Shown piece after piece: positions 8,693-17,777 of a stretch of 64,000 bases of DNA; position 1 is the first letter of the stretch; each line of letters opens with the position of its first letter. Both the position numbers and the translations under genes were made by a program. The stretch comes from an uncultured Eubacteriales bacterium. GTDB lineage: Bacteria > Bacillota > Clostridia > Lachnospirales > Lachnospiraceae. The notes under the pieces are model-generated. The model was not told the DNA's origin and did not search any database. It saw only the letters and a list, made by a program, of their open reading frames with translations. Where the stretch lies: assembly GCA_900318405.1 (NCBI GenBank), contig ONKP01000001.1, positions 1 to 64,000 on the forward strand, read 5' to 3'.

Positions 8693-11080
8693 TTATTCTT
8701 TCTTTTTCCAGAAGTCTTCTATCATCCCGCCAACCGTGTGAACGGTCGCCGTCCGGATATTTTTCCACTCTCTGGGAAACAGCCTGCGGTACTCGGGAAA
8801 AGTAAAGCGCTCGTCCATCAGTACGATCACGCCTCTGTCATCGGACGTCCGGATGACCCTTCCCGCTGCCTGGAGAACCTTGTTCATCCCGGGATAACGG
8901 TACGCATAGCTGAATCCATCCTCCCCGTGCCCGCGGTAATAATCCTTCAGCAGCTCTCTCTCGGGCCCGACCTGCGGGATACCTGTGCCGACGATCAGCG
9001 CTCCGATCAGACGCCCGCCGGTGAGGTCGATGCCCTCTGAAAAAATACCGCCCATGACACAGCAGCCGATCAGCGTACCATCGTTATCCTCCCGGAAACG
9101 CGCCAGAAACTCCTCGCGTTCTTCCTCTGTCATTCCCGGTTTCTGCAGAAGATACACTGTCTGGTCCTGTTCCCCTCCGTTTTCAGCCGTACTTCCATCA
9201 CTGATGCAGAACGCAAGCACAGCTTCCATCATGGCATATGACGGGAAAAAGGCCATGTAATTTCCATGCCTCGCTGATGTGACCGCCCGGATATAGGAAG
9301 CCATGCGGCTGAACTCGGAGGCGTTTCTCCTTCTGTATATGCTGCTCACATCGGTTCCGATGATCACCATCTGGTTCTCCTCAGGAAAGGATGAAGGCAC
9401 ATAGACAGCATAATCATCCTCGCGGCCCGATAGCAGGTTTCGGTAATACCTTACGGGAAGCAGCGTTGCCGAGAAAAATACAGTGCTCCGACCGTGGTCA
9501 AGACACCGCTGCAGATTGACAGCGGGATTCACACAGAAAAGCTTCAGCCGGTAATCTCCGTCCTCTGTAACTCTCTGATATACCAGATAGCTGTCATCGA
9601 TCAGTCCTGCGATATAAAGAAATTCCTGTATGCTGAACCAGAAGTCCAGAAGTTCTCTTCGAAATTCTCTGTCTTTCCTGTTGCGAAGCCACAGCAGAGT
9701 ATCCTCCATTTTTGCCGTGAGATGCAGCAGGCTGCTCTCGAGTTCTCCCGGAAAGCTGATTTTTTCCAGGGTATGGCAGGCTTTGCTGTACCTGAGCATG
9801 ATCCTGCTGGAAGCTGAAATTGCTTTCTTCAGTCCTCCGAGATCTGCGCCGCTGTTTTCCTTTTCATATGCCCGCACGCATCTTCCCGCCGCCAGAAAAT
9901 CTTTCCTCGAGAGCTCCGCACTGTACATATCCCTCCCGCGGTCTGTCAGGTTGTGCGCCTCATCGATCAGAAAGACCATATCCTCTTTTCTGGACGTCTC
10001 ACCGAAGAAACGCTTCAGCCGCGCATTCGGATCGAACACGTAATTGTAATCGCAGATGACCGCATCAGCGAATGCGGCCAGGTCAAGCTGCAGCTCATGC
10101 GGACACACCTGCCATTTTTCCGCCTGCGCCATGATATTCTGCCGGCTGAAATCATCCTGATCCGTGATCATCTCATACAACGCGCGGTTGACGCGGTCAT
10201 AGTGTCCCGCGGCTCTGGGACACACAGACGGATCACAGTCCCCCGGATCTTCCGCAGCACATATTTTTTCCCGGGCAGTAAGATGCAGTGTCTTCAGGGA
10301 CAGGCCCCTGTCACGCAGAATAGCAAAGGCGCCCGCTGCCGCCGTTCCCGTCACGGTCCTGGCCGTCAGGTAAAAAATACGCACGGCAGCGCCTTCTCCG
10401 ATGGCTCTCACGGCAGGGTACACGACAGACATGGTTTTACCCACGCCGGTCGGTGCTTCGACAAAGATCTGTTTCCGCCGGATGATCGTTCGGTACACAT
10501 CCGCTGCCAGCTGCCTCTGACCGGGTCGATAGGCAAAGGGGAACGGAAGATCTTTTATGGACTGATCTCTTTTTTCCGCCCACAGGATCCGGAACTCCGC
10601 CCACGGATAAAAATCATCGATCAGATTGTCAAACCACTGTTCAAGCTCCTCTTCCGTATCATGCTCATGGAACTGACGGATTTTTTCCGTGTCCAGGTTC
10701 ACATAGGTCATGCACACAGAAATCTCCGGCAGATGATTCTGCATGGCCCAGATGGCGGCGTAGCACTTTGCCTGCGCCAGATGGACAGGCACAGGCTCTT
10801 CCATCGCCTCCACATCCGCATAGACGCCCTTGATCTCCTCCACAGTCACTTCCGTTTCCCTGGTCTCGATTCCATCTGCCCTTCCTTCGATGACCAGCGT
10901 AAACAGCGGATAGTTTTTTTCATACTGAAGAGGGACCTCGGCCCTGTAGCCAACGTCCCTCTTTTTCTGTATCCTGCGGTGGATCCTGCTGCCCGCGAGC
11001 ATGGCTTCGCGGTCAGCCCACCCGCCGCGGTTCCTGTCGAGGTCTCCGGAACGGAGAATGAACTCCACAAGATTGCGCAC
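8693..11080 (-). CDS. DinG/Rad3-type iron-sulfur DNA helicase fused to an N-terminal PD-(D/E)XK nuclease domain
   Basis: 795 aa from the GTG at 11080. Residues 1-170 look like a RecB/Cas4-type nuclease: GRAD at 67-70, EEIKG at 81-85 and QAKCY at 103-107. Then an XPD-like superfamily 2 helicase: Walker A APTGVGKT (209-216), four cysteines for a 4Fe-4S cluster (274, 282, 287, 326), DEAH at 373-376 and motif VI QAAGRVIR. Predicted to unwind and cut damaged or branched DNA. The true N terminus is probably longer: KISVRN lies in frame upstream but without a start; one extra base in the T6 run at 11098-11103 would join a further upstream frame. Confidence 0.88.
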   Translation of the reverse strand: MRNLVEFILRSGDLDRNRGGWADREAMLAGSRIHRRIQKKRDVGYRAEVPLQYEKNYPLFTLVIEGRADGIETRETEVTVEEIKGVYADVEAMEEPVPVHLAQAKCYAAIWAMQNHLPEISVCMTYVNLDTEKIRQFHEHDTEEELEQWFDNLIDDFYPWAEFRILWAEKRDQSIKDLPFPFAYRPGQRQLAADVYRTIIRRKQIFVEAPTGVGKTMSVVYPAVRAIGEGAAVRIFYLTARTVTGTAAAGAFAILRDRGLSLKTLHLTAREKICAAEDPGDCDPSVCPRAAGHYDRVNRALYEMITDQDDFSRQNIMAQAEKWQVCPHELQLDLAAFADAVICDYNYVFDPNARLKRFFGETSRKEDMVFLIDEAHNLTDRGRDMYSAELSRKDFLAAGRCVRAYEKENSGADLGGLKKAISASSRIMLRYSKACHTLEKISFPGELESSLLHLTAKMEDTLLWLRNRKDREFRRELLDFWFSIQEFLYIAGLIDDSYLVYQRVTEDGDYRLKLFCVNPAVNLQRCLDHGRSTVFFSATLLPVRYYRNLLSGREDDYAVYVPSSFPEENQMVIIGTDVSSIYRRRNASEFSRMASYIRAVTSARHGNYMAFFPSYAMMEAVLAFCISDGSTAENGGEQDQTVYLLQKPGMTEEEREEFLARFREDNDGTLIGCCVMGGIFSEGIDLTGGRLIGALIVGTGIPQVGPERELLKDYYRGHGEDGFSYAYRYPGMNKVLQAAGRVIRTSDDRGVIVLMDERFTFPEYRRLFPREWKNIRTATVHTVGGMIEDFWKKKE

Positions 11081-11270
11081 GGATATCTTTACTGTTCTTT
11101 TTTCCTGTGTTGCTTATTCTGCTTATTTTCCTGCGTATTCTGCTCTTCTGTATTTTTCACACTGTCAGACCATGAAAATCAATATTCCTCAGTCAGATAA
11201 TGATGAGGCATTTCATAATAACAGCACTGCCGTCTTCCTTATGAACCCGTGCGGCAGATGATCCACTTCG

Positions 11271-12077
11271 TTACAGTTTCAGAAGCGCCTCCGCGGCATC
11301 CCCGACGAACGTATTGTTGATCTCCGCAAATCTGCCCTCATCCGCGGCGCTGACAAAATCAGGGCGGATCGGAACCTTGCCGAGCACCGGGATATGAAGA
11401 TCCGCAGCGATCTCGTCAATATGACTTTCACCGAACACGCTGATCTTCTCTCCGCAGTGCGGACATTCCATGTAGCTGTAATTTTCCACCAGTCCGAGCA
11501 CCGGAATATGCATCATCTCAGCCATCCTGTAGGCTTTGGCAACAATCATCCGCACCAGATCCTGCGGAGATGTCACGATGACTGCTCCGTCCACCGGAAG
11601 CGACTGAAATACCGTCAGCGGAACATCACCGGTTCCCGGCGGCATATCCACCAGCAGAAAATCCAGCGGACCCCATACAACATCCGTATAAAACTGTTTG
11701 ACCATACCGGCGATGATCGGGCCTCTCCAGAGCACCGGCTCCTCTTCGTTCGGCAGCAGCAGATTGGTGGACATGATCTCCACACCGTTTGCCGCTGTCG
11801 GCGGATAGATGCCGTTGCCGTCAGATTCTGCCTGTTTGGTGATACCGTACATTTTCGGAATGGACGGACCGGTTACATCGGCGTCCAGAATCCCTGCCGT
11901 ATGACCCGTCAGTGTCATGGCGTTGGCCAGTGACGCTGTGATCATGGATTTGCCGACACCGCCCTTGCCGCTGATCACGGCAATGACATGGCCGATATTG
12001 GAGAACGCATTTTCCTGCACCCGGAAGTCCGGTGTCTGTTCTCCGCCGTTCTGATTATTTTCTGTCTGCTCTGCCAT
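11271..12077 (-). CDS. Mrp/NBP35-family P-loop ATPase, iron-sulfur carrier
   Basis: 268 aa from the ATG at 12077, preceded by GGAGGG; an upstream in-frame ATG at 12131 lacks one. Deviant Walker A SGKGGVGKS, Walker B DMPPGTGD, and a CPHC pair near the C-terminal third that in relatives holds a bridging 4Fe-4S cluster. Predicted to assemble or transfer Fe-S clusters to apoproteins in the cytoplasm. It lies after the Fe-S helicase gene in coordinate but upstream of it in transcription, separated by about 190 bases, so co-transcription is possible but not shown. Confidence 0.92.
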   Translation of the reverse strand: MAEQTENNQNGGEQTPDFRVQENAFSNIGHVIAVISGKGGVGKSMITASLANAMTLTGHTAGILDADVTGPSIPKMYGITKQAESDGNGIYPPTAANGVEIMSTNLLLPNEEEPVLWRGPIIAGMVKQFYTDVVWGPLDFLLVDMPPGTGDVPLTVFQSLPVDGAVIVTSPQDLVRMIVAKAYRMAEMMHIPVLGLVENYSYMECPHCGEKISVFGESHIDEIAADLHIPVLGKVPIRPDFVSAADEGRFAEINNTFVGDAAEALLKL

Positions 12078-12147
12078 TAAAAAATCCCTCCTGCCAGAAT
12101 CTGTATCGTATGATTGCTTAAATTTCTCCATTCACCAGCCGAAGCCA

Positions 12148-12663
12148 TCATCTGTCCTGCAGTTTTTCCGCAATAACGCTCCAGGCCTGCATCAGCCGGT
12201 CAACGCTCCACGCCGCATTGGCCGGACTGGTGGATGGCATCTTTACCGCTTCTCTGCCCGTCTGCTGCCGGAGATACTTCTCGTACAGTCGATAAGATGT
12301 CCCTCCGTTGCAGTAAATTTCCCGGATATCTGCTTTGTCGAGAATCGGCGTCAGGTCATTCGGCACGACATCCCGGATGCTGCTGTCACTCGAGCCCGTG
12401 ATCGTACAGCTGTGGATCGTATCCCACAGGGCAATGTTATTCTGCGCCAGAAAGGCTTTCTTTTCATCGATCGTCCCGGGTACGGGACAGCCGCACACGC
12501 CCGCCATGACCTTCCAGAATCTGTTCTGCGGATGGCCGTAGAAAAATTTCTGCTCACGGGATTTCACAGACGGAAAACTCCCGAGGATCAGAATTCGTGC
12601 ATCTTCTCTCACAAACGGCGGGAACGGATGAATGATCTGCTGCGGTTCCGCTCTGCTGCTCAT
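12148..12663 (-). CDS. Hypoxanthine (deoxyinosine)-DNA glycosylase, UDG superfamily
   Basis: 171 aa. Contains LILGSFPSVKSREQKFFYGHPQNRFW, the block typical of the hypoxanthine-DNA glycosylase family within the uracil-DNA glycosylase superfamily, plus the C-terminal PSTSPANAAW. Predicted to remove hypoxanthine formed by adenine deamination, starting base excision repair. It begins 6 bases after the stop of the small unknown gene at 12670 in transcription order, so the two are likely coupled. Mug-type activity is the alternative. Confidence 0.85.
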   Translation of the reverse strand: MSSRAEPQQIIHPFPPFVREDARILILGSFPSVKSREQKFFYGHPQNRFWKVMAGVCGCPVPGTIDEKKAFLAQNNIALWDTIHSCTITGSSDSSIRDVVPNDLTPILDKADIREIYCNGGTSYRLYEKYLRQQTGREAVKMPSTSPANAAWSVDRLMQAWSVIAEKLQDR

Positions 12664-12669
12664 GCTCTG

Positions 12670-13086
12670 TCATTCTTCCTTTCCGTCAGGTTTGTCTGCG
12701 CCTGACGTATCGCTATCCGCCTCTGCTCCGGGTTTATCCCCGCCTGCATTGTCTGCCTCTGCACCGGGCTTAGCCTCATCTGTGCTGTCTTCTGCTTCGG
12801 TTTTGTCCTGGTTCAGCATTTTCTGAAAATCCTCTTCTGTCTCAGTCTCAACAGGATCTTCATCCAGCCGGAGAACGACATAGTATCCACGCGGCGTATC
12901 ACGGATATCCGCCACAACGCCTTCCCTGGACTGAATCCGTTCATACGGCGCATAATTTCTGCTCATGGCTACGGCGGGAACGATCGTGTAGTAATACGAC
13001 GATGGGAGCTGGGACTCCGTGAATGTCACGCGGTCTCCTACCTTCACCAGATTTTCTCTCTCCATCTTGAATTCAGGATAACGCAC
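12670..13086 (-). CDS. Unknown small protein with acidic repeat tail
   Basis: 138 aa from the GTG at 13086 (or 131 aa from an ATG at 13065; neither has a strong ribosome site). The first 75 residues look like a compact beta-rich domain (VKVGDRVTFTES, then GVVADIRDTPRGYYVVLRL); the KVGDRV and GVV spacing suggests an SH3/KOW-like barrel, but this is a guess. The last 55 residues are acidic and repetitive (GAEAD, GDKPG repeats). It is upstream of and nearly touching the DNA glycosylase gene. Function unknown. Confidence 0.6.
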   Translation of the reverse strand: MRYPEFKMERENLVKVGDRVTFTESQLPSSYYYTIVPAVAMSRNYAPYERIQSREGVVADIRDTPRGYYVVLRLDEDPVETETEEDFQKMLNQDKTEAEDSTDEAKPGAEADNAGGDKPGAEADSDTSGADKPDGKEE

Positions 13087-13168
13087 AGCCCGTCACTGTT
13101 CCTTTCGCAGGTATTCCTGCTTTGTCATCTGTTTTTCCACAACTGTATGTTCGCATATGCAGGGAGAC

Positions 13169-13279
13169 AGATGCTTTCACTCCGCAAGACCGCAGACACC
13201 GGTGCTTTTGTTACAGTCCAGACGTTACCAGAGCCACGGAACACATGGAGACTCCCAAGCCGAGAATGGTGAAAGCATC
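13169..13279 (-). other. Intergenic region closed by an 11-bp inverted repeat
   Basis: GATGCTTTCAC at 13169-13179 and GTGAAAGCATC at 13269-13279 could close a roughly 110-base RNA domain on the minus strand, with smaller internal helices (GGAGTCTCC, ACCGGT). It starts about 12 bases after the AICAR transformylase stop. It could be the 3' end of that mRNA, a leader of the next gene, or a repeat. No known riboswitch consensus was recognised. Confidence 0.4.
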
Positions 13280-13291
13280 AGTATTCCGAAA

Positions 13292-14470
13292 TCAGTGATG
13301 GAACAGCCGGATGCCTGTAAACGCCATCACCATACCGTATTTGTTGCAGCAGTCGATGACAGCATCATCGCGGATGGATCCGCCGGGCTCTGCCACATAC
13401 TGCACACCGGATTTTTTCGCCCGCTCGATATTGTCCGAGAACGGGAAAAATGCATCGGATCCGAGCGTGACGCCCTGATTTTTCGCGATCCACTCTTTCT
13501 TTTCCTCCGCTGTAAAAGGCTCCGGCTTTCTGGTAAATACCTTCTGCCACTCGCCGTCACGGAGAACATCTTCATATTCATCACCAATGTACACATCGAT
13601 TGCATTGTCCCTGTCCGCTCTGTGAATACCGGGCACGAACGGAAGATCCAGCACCTTCGGGCACTGACGCTTCCACCAGTTATCGGCCTTCTGTCCTGCC
13701 AGGCGCACACAGTGCACTCTCGACTGCTGGCCTGCGCCGACGCCGATGGCCTGTCCGTCCTTCACATAGCATACCGAATTGGACTGTGTGTACTTGAGCG
13801 TGATCATCGCGATCTTCATGTCGCGGAGAGCCTCTGCCGGGAGGTCCTTGTTCTCTGTCACGATATTGGCAAACATTTCATCATTGATGTCCAGCTCCTG
13901 ACGTCCCTGTTCAAAAGTAATGCCGAAGATCTGCCGTCTCTCGATGGGCGCCGGACGATAATCCTCGTCCATCTGCAGGATCACATAGTTTCCTTTTTTC
14001 TTCTGCTTCAGGATGGCAAGGGCTTCATCCGTATAGCCGGGAGCAATCACGCCGTCCGAAACCTCGCGCTTGATCACCTGTGCTGTGCTCACATCACAGA
14101 TATCGGAAAGAGAGATAAAATCACCGAAGGAAGACATTCTGTCTGCGCCGCGCGCACGGACAAAAGCGCATGCCAGAGGTGAAAGGTCATCCATATCATC
14201 GACAAAATAGATCTTCTTCAGTGTATCCGTCAGCGGAAGTCCGACAGCTGCTCCCGCCGGGCTCACATGTTTGAAAGAGGCAGCCGCCGGAAGTCCGGTT
14301 GCTTTTTTCAGATCGCGTACCAGCTGATAGCCGTTAAAGGCATCCATGAAATTGATATACCCCGGACGCCCGCTGAGTACAGTGACCGGCAGATCGCTGC
14401 CGTCTGCCATATAAATGCGGGATGGTTTCTGGTTCGGATTGCATCCGTATTTCAGCTGAAGTTCTTTCAT
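13292..14470 (-). CDS. purH: Stand-alone AICAR transformylase (PurH formyltransferase half only)
   Basis: Transfers a formyl group from 10-formyltetrahydrofolate to AICAR, the ninth step of purine synthesis. 392 aa from the ATG at 14470 (AAGGAGG upstream); the upstream in-frame start at 14512 is not supported. It starts MKELQLKYGCNPNQKPSR and keeps the AICARFT body (AAASFKHVSPAGAAVG, NSVCYVKDGQAIGVGAGQQSRVH), but the N-terminal methylglyoxal-synthase-like IMP cyclohydrolase domain of ordinary PurH is missing. The adjacent upstream gene supplies that activity. Confidence 0.93.
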   Translation of the reverse strand: MKELQLKYGCNPNQKPSRIYMADGSDLPVTVLSGRPGYINFMDAFNGYQLVRDLKKATGLPAAASFKHVSPAGAAVGLPLTDTLKKIYFVDDMDDLSPLACAFVRARGADRMSSFGDFISLSDICDVSTAQVIKREVSDGVIAPGYTDEALAILKQKKKGNYVILQMDEDYRPAPIERRQIFGITFEQGRQELDINDEMFANIVTENKDLPAEALRDMKIAMITLKYTQSNSVCYVKDGQAIGVGAGQQSRVHCVRLAGQKADNWWKRQCPKVLDLPFVPGIHRADRDNAIDVYIGDEYEDVLRDGEWQKVFTRKPEPFTAEEKKEWIAKNQGVTLGSDAFFPFSDNIERAKKSGVQYVAEPGGSIRDDAVIDCCNKYGMVMAFTGIRLFHH

Positions 14471-14579
14471 CGGTGTAGCCTCCTTTTCACCTTGGCATGA
14501 CAACATGCTCATCGATGTCGGCCTGTGCCGGCATCACATTTTTCATAAGGATATAGCTTCTGTGCACTTCTGCTGTCGA

Positions 14580-15311
14580 TCATGACAGCGTTACGTTCTC
14601 GTTTTTATTGATGATCTGCGTCTCATAATCGCCTGTACTGATATCAATGTAGCGCACAAAGAGAGACACCTTGTTATCCTCATTCAGCGAAGCCCAGAGC
14701 ATGTCCGTCCATTCGTCGATATCATCAGGAATTTCAACAGGCTTCGGTTCTCCCTCAAAGCTGGGGAGCGGATTGCCGTCATGCATGTAGGTGGAAATAA
14801 AATGTCCGCAGCCCGCAGGCGCATGGCTGTAGTCAAAGGTCTCACGGATACACTGATCCGGATTGCCGCCGCGGCTCTTGAGGATAGACATCTGATAGCC
14901 GAACACACCGTTCTCAATCGTCAGGAGACCGGAAATGCGCGGCGTATAATTCGGGCCGTCCGGTTCGAATTCACGGGAACGGAGGCTTTCCTCAAATGTC
15001 AGGCCCTTTTTCAGACCGTCAAAAACCGTATCCGTCTGATCTCCGTTAGTCACGATGGTATGTGACGGGTCAGGCACACGCACCGGCGAATAGATGATGA
15101 GGCTCGGATCCTTCATTTTTGACGGATCATAGGCCTGCGTACGAATTCCCTCACCGTCTTCAACAAAAATGCGGTTGCGGCTGTTTTCGCTTCTGCCCAT
15201 GATGAAATAGGCAATGGCTGCGTTTTTACCGTCAGCGGAGCGGCCGATCACGATACCGCGTCCCGGATAGGTATTGCCGCTGAGTTCCTGTGCGAGATCG
15301 ATTGTCTCCAT
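14580..15311 (-). CDS. purO: IMP cyclohydrolase, PurO-like
   Basis: Predicted to close FAICAR to IMP, the last step of purine synthesis. 243 aa from the ATG at 15311, with GGGAGG 8 bases upstream (a GTG two codons earlier is too close). The sequence fits the archaeal-type IMP cyclohydrolase family: N-terminal NTYPGRGIVIGRSADGKN, central IIYSPVRV and TDTVFDG, and SGLLTIENG. Directly upstream of the formyltransferase, so the bienzyme PurH is here split with the cyclohydrolase half replaced by an unrelated fold. Strong assignment; enzyme activity is inferred. Confidence 0.88.
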   Translation of the reverse strand: METIDLAQELSGNTYPGRGIVIGRSADGKNAAIAYFIMGRSENSRNRIFVEDGEGIRTQAYDPSKMKDPSLIIYSPVRVPDPSHTIVTNGDQTDTVFDGLKKGLTFEESLRSREFEPDGPNYTPRISGLLTIENGVFGYQMSILKSRGGNPDQCIRETFDYSHAPAGCGHFISTYMHDGNPLPSFEGEPKPVEIPDDIDEWTDMLWASLNEDNKVSLFVRYIDISTGDYETQIINKNENVTLS

Positions 15312-15404
15312 GTACACGTCCTCCCTTTCCTTCTGTTGTTGCCTTCTGCTCTTAACTTCTGTCGTTGGATTCTTCCAGCTGTTTCGGCTGGAGCAGCGGA
15401 CAGA

Positions 15405-16472
15405 TCAGATTTCGATCAGTTCCTTCGGCGAATGGCTCAGATTGCGAACGCCGTCGGTACCGATCACCACGAGATCCTCTATCCTCACGCCGAACTTTTT
15501 CGGCAGATAAATACCGGGCTCTACGGATTCCACCATGCCCTTTTTCAGGACCGTTGAATCATTCGGCGACAGCGTGGGGCTTTCATGAATATACAGTCCT
15601 ACGCCATGGCCCAGTGCATGGCCGAAGTTTTCTCCATATCCTTCCGCCGTGATCACATCGCGCGCCAGTGCGTCGGCCTCACGTCCGGTCATGCCCGCCC
15701 GGATACCGTCCAGCGCTGTCTGCTGCGCCTTCTGCACAATGCCGTAGATCTTCTTCTGCTCGTCACTGGCACCGCCGATACAGATCGTCCTCGTCATATC
15801 GGAGCAGTATCCCTCATACTTGCATCCGAAATCCATGACGACGAAATCACCCTCCGCAAGTTTTCTCTCTGACGGAACGGCATGCGGCATCGATGAATTC
15901 GGTCCTGAAGCGATGATCGTATCAAAGGAAAGCCTTGAACCGCCATGCATTTTCAGCTGATACTCCAGCTCAGCGGCGACTTCTCTCTCTGCCATACCGG
16001 CTTTTATGGTCTTCAGCGTTGCTGCAAAAGCCTCGTCACCGATGGCTTCCGCTCTCGCGATCAGCGTGAGCTCCTCATCGGACTTGACCTGACGGATCGC
16101 ATCGATCTGCTCATCCAGCGGCATCCACTGATTGACGCGGGTCAGTCTGTTCTGCAGCCGGCTGAATTCAAAACAGCGCATGAATTTATCTTCATAGCCG
16201 ACAATGTGCACATCGTCTTCCTTCAGGATCTCATCAAGGATGTCGGTTCTTCTGTGATGCCGGTTTTCCTCAATGATCTCAAAACTGCTTTCTCTGGATG
16301 CCGATTCCGTATAGCGTGAGTCCGTTATAACGATCTGTCTTTCGGGAGAGATGTATACCATGCCTTCTCCGCCCCGAAACCCCGACAGATACCACATATT
16401 GTGAGGATCTGTGATAAAAAGAGCCTCCACGCCTGTATTTTTGAAAATCTCTCTGATTGCTTCTCTGCTCAT
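15405..16472 (-). CDS. M24-family aminopeptidase (Xaa-Pro dipeptidase/aminopeptidase type)
   Basis: 355 aa, cytoplasmic two-metal peptidase. ATG at 16472 follows GGAGGGGG. N-terminal creatinase-like domain (about residues 1-130), then the pita-bread domain with the five ligands in order: DFGCKYEGYCSD (two Asp), GHALGHGVG (His), VESVEPGIY (Glu) and IEDLVVI (Glu). Predicted to cleave peptides ending or starting with Xaa-Pro. Sits 20 bases after hflX in the glmM-purH run. Confidence 0.93.
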   Translation of the reverse strand: MSREAIREIFKNTGVEALFITDPHNMWYLSGFRGGEGMVYISPERQIVITDSRYTESASRESSFEIIEENRHHRRTDILDEILKEDDVHIVGYEDKFMRCFEFSRLQNRLTRVNQWMPLDEQIDAIRQVKSDEELTLIARAEAIGDEAFAATLKTIKAGMAEREVAAELEYQLKMHGGSRLSFDTIIASGPNSSMPHAVPSERKLAEGDFVVMDFGCKYEGYCSDMTRTICIGGASDEQKKIYGIVQKAQQTALDGIRAGMTGREADALARDVITAEGYGENFGHALGHGVGLYIHESPTLSPNDSTVLKKGMVESVEPGIYLPKKFGVRIEDLVVIGTDGVRNLSHSPKELIEI

Positions 16473-16491
16473 ATATCCCCCTCCTGCAGGA

Positions 16492-17733
16492 TCAGCTGCT
16501 GATCCTTCCGTAAATTTCCTGCGGCACATAGGCAGTGACAGCGATGCCGTCTTCCCTGTATTCCTCCGAGATCAGCCGGCCCTTCGTACGTATCATGGCC
16601 AGCACACCGGCATCCTTATAGGGGATGACGCGCTCAATATATGTCTGTCCCTCCATGATCAGCCGGTCAAGGACCGTCACAAGATCATCAAGGCCTCTGC
16701 CCTTCAGCGCCGAGATCTGCAGCACATAATCCGCCCGGTGATCATGCAGGTGTGCGCCCGTAATATTTCTGTCCGTTTTATTGAATACTGTGACAATGGG
16801 TTTGTCGTCTGCTTTCAGCTCATGGAGCGTATCGTAAACGACCTGCATCTGTGTATCCATCTCCGGACTGGATGCGTCGACCACATGGATGATGTAATCG
16901 GCAAAGGTAGCTTCCTCCAGCGTACTCCGGAAGGCATCGATCAGCGTATGCGGAAGTTTCCGTATAAAGCCGACCGTATCGGTCAGGAGTATTTTATTTC
17001 CACCGGGAAGCTCCAGCTGCCTGGTCGTCGGATCGAGCGTGGCAAACAGCTTATCCTCCTCCAGCACATCTGCGTTCGTCATGGCGTTCAGAAGCGTGGA
17101 CTTTCCGGCGTTCGTATATCCGACGATCGCCGCCTCCTTCACACCGCCCTTCTTCCGTCCTTCCCGGATCAGGTCGCGGTGCTTCACCACTTCTCTGCGT
17201 TCCCTGTTCAGCACACCGATCCGCTCTTCGATCAGCCGGCGGTCGATCTCCAGTTTTTTCTCACCCGGCCCTCTGGTGCCGATACCGCCGCCGAGTCTCG
17301 AGAGATAGCGCCGCATGCCGGTCAGATGCGCCTGCCGGTATTTCAGCTGTGCCAGTTCCACCTGAATCTTGCCTTCGCTTGTCTGCGCCCGCGCAGCAAA
17401 AATATCGAGGATCAGCAGTGTTCTGTCCGCTACCGCACAGTCAAGCTCCTCTTCAAGGTTGTTCATCTGCGCGGGTGTGAGCTCATCATCGCAGATCACG
17501 CTGTCCGCATCCAGTGCATCCAGCATCTCCCGGATCTCCAGAATCTTGCCGCTGCCCACATACGTGCCCGGGTCGGGATTATCACGGTTCTGCACAACCC
17601 TGCCCACGCATTCCGCCCCTGCCGTATCGGCCAGAGACGCCAGCTCATCCAGTGATGCCGAGGTCTGCTGCATATCGCCGTCGCATACCGCCACCAGCAG
17701 TACGCGCTGTTTTTTCTCTGTATTATCTGTCAT
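16492..17733 (-). CDS. hflX: Ribosome-associated GTPase HflX
   Basis: 413 aa from the ATG at 17733, which aligns with family N termini; a GTG at 17781 overlapping the upstream stop would add 16 residues. N-terminal HflX domain with GSGKILEI, a coiled linker with GGIGTRGPGEKKLE, and the GTPase: G1 GYTNAGKS, G3 DTVGF, G4 NKTD. HflX splits stalled or vacant 70S ribosomes and in some species aids heat recovery. Tightly placed between the TPR lipoprotein and the M24 peptidase. Confidence 0.95.
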   Translation of the reverse strand: MTDNTEKKQRVLLVAVCDGDMQQTSASLDELASLADTAGAECVGRVVQNRDNPDPGTYVGSGKILEIREMLDALDADSVICDDELTPAQMNNLEEELDCAVADRTLLILDIFAARAQTSEGKIQVELAQLKYRQAHLTGMRRYLSRLGGGIGTRGPGEKKLEIDRRLIEERIGVLNRERREVVKHRDLIREGRKKGGVKEAAIVGYTNAGKSTLLNAMTNADVLEEDKLFATLDPTTRQLELPGGNKILLTDTVGFIRKLPHTLIDAFRSTLEEATFADYIIHVVDASSPEMDTQMQVVYDTLHELKADDKPIVTVFNKTDRNITGAHLHDHRADYVLQISALKGRGLDDLVTVLDRLIMEGQTYIERVIPYKDAGVLAMIRTKGRLISEEYREDGIAVTAYVPQEIYGRISS

Positions 17734-17777
17734 CTGTATTTTTCCATCCACACAGCCCAGTTTCGCGCGTCTGTTCC

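Noticed and set aside
13169..13279. Purine or THF riboswitch near the purine genes
   Set aside because: It lies downstream of the purine genes and lacks the conserved core sequences of those classes.
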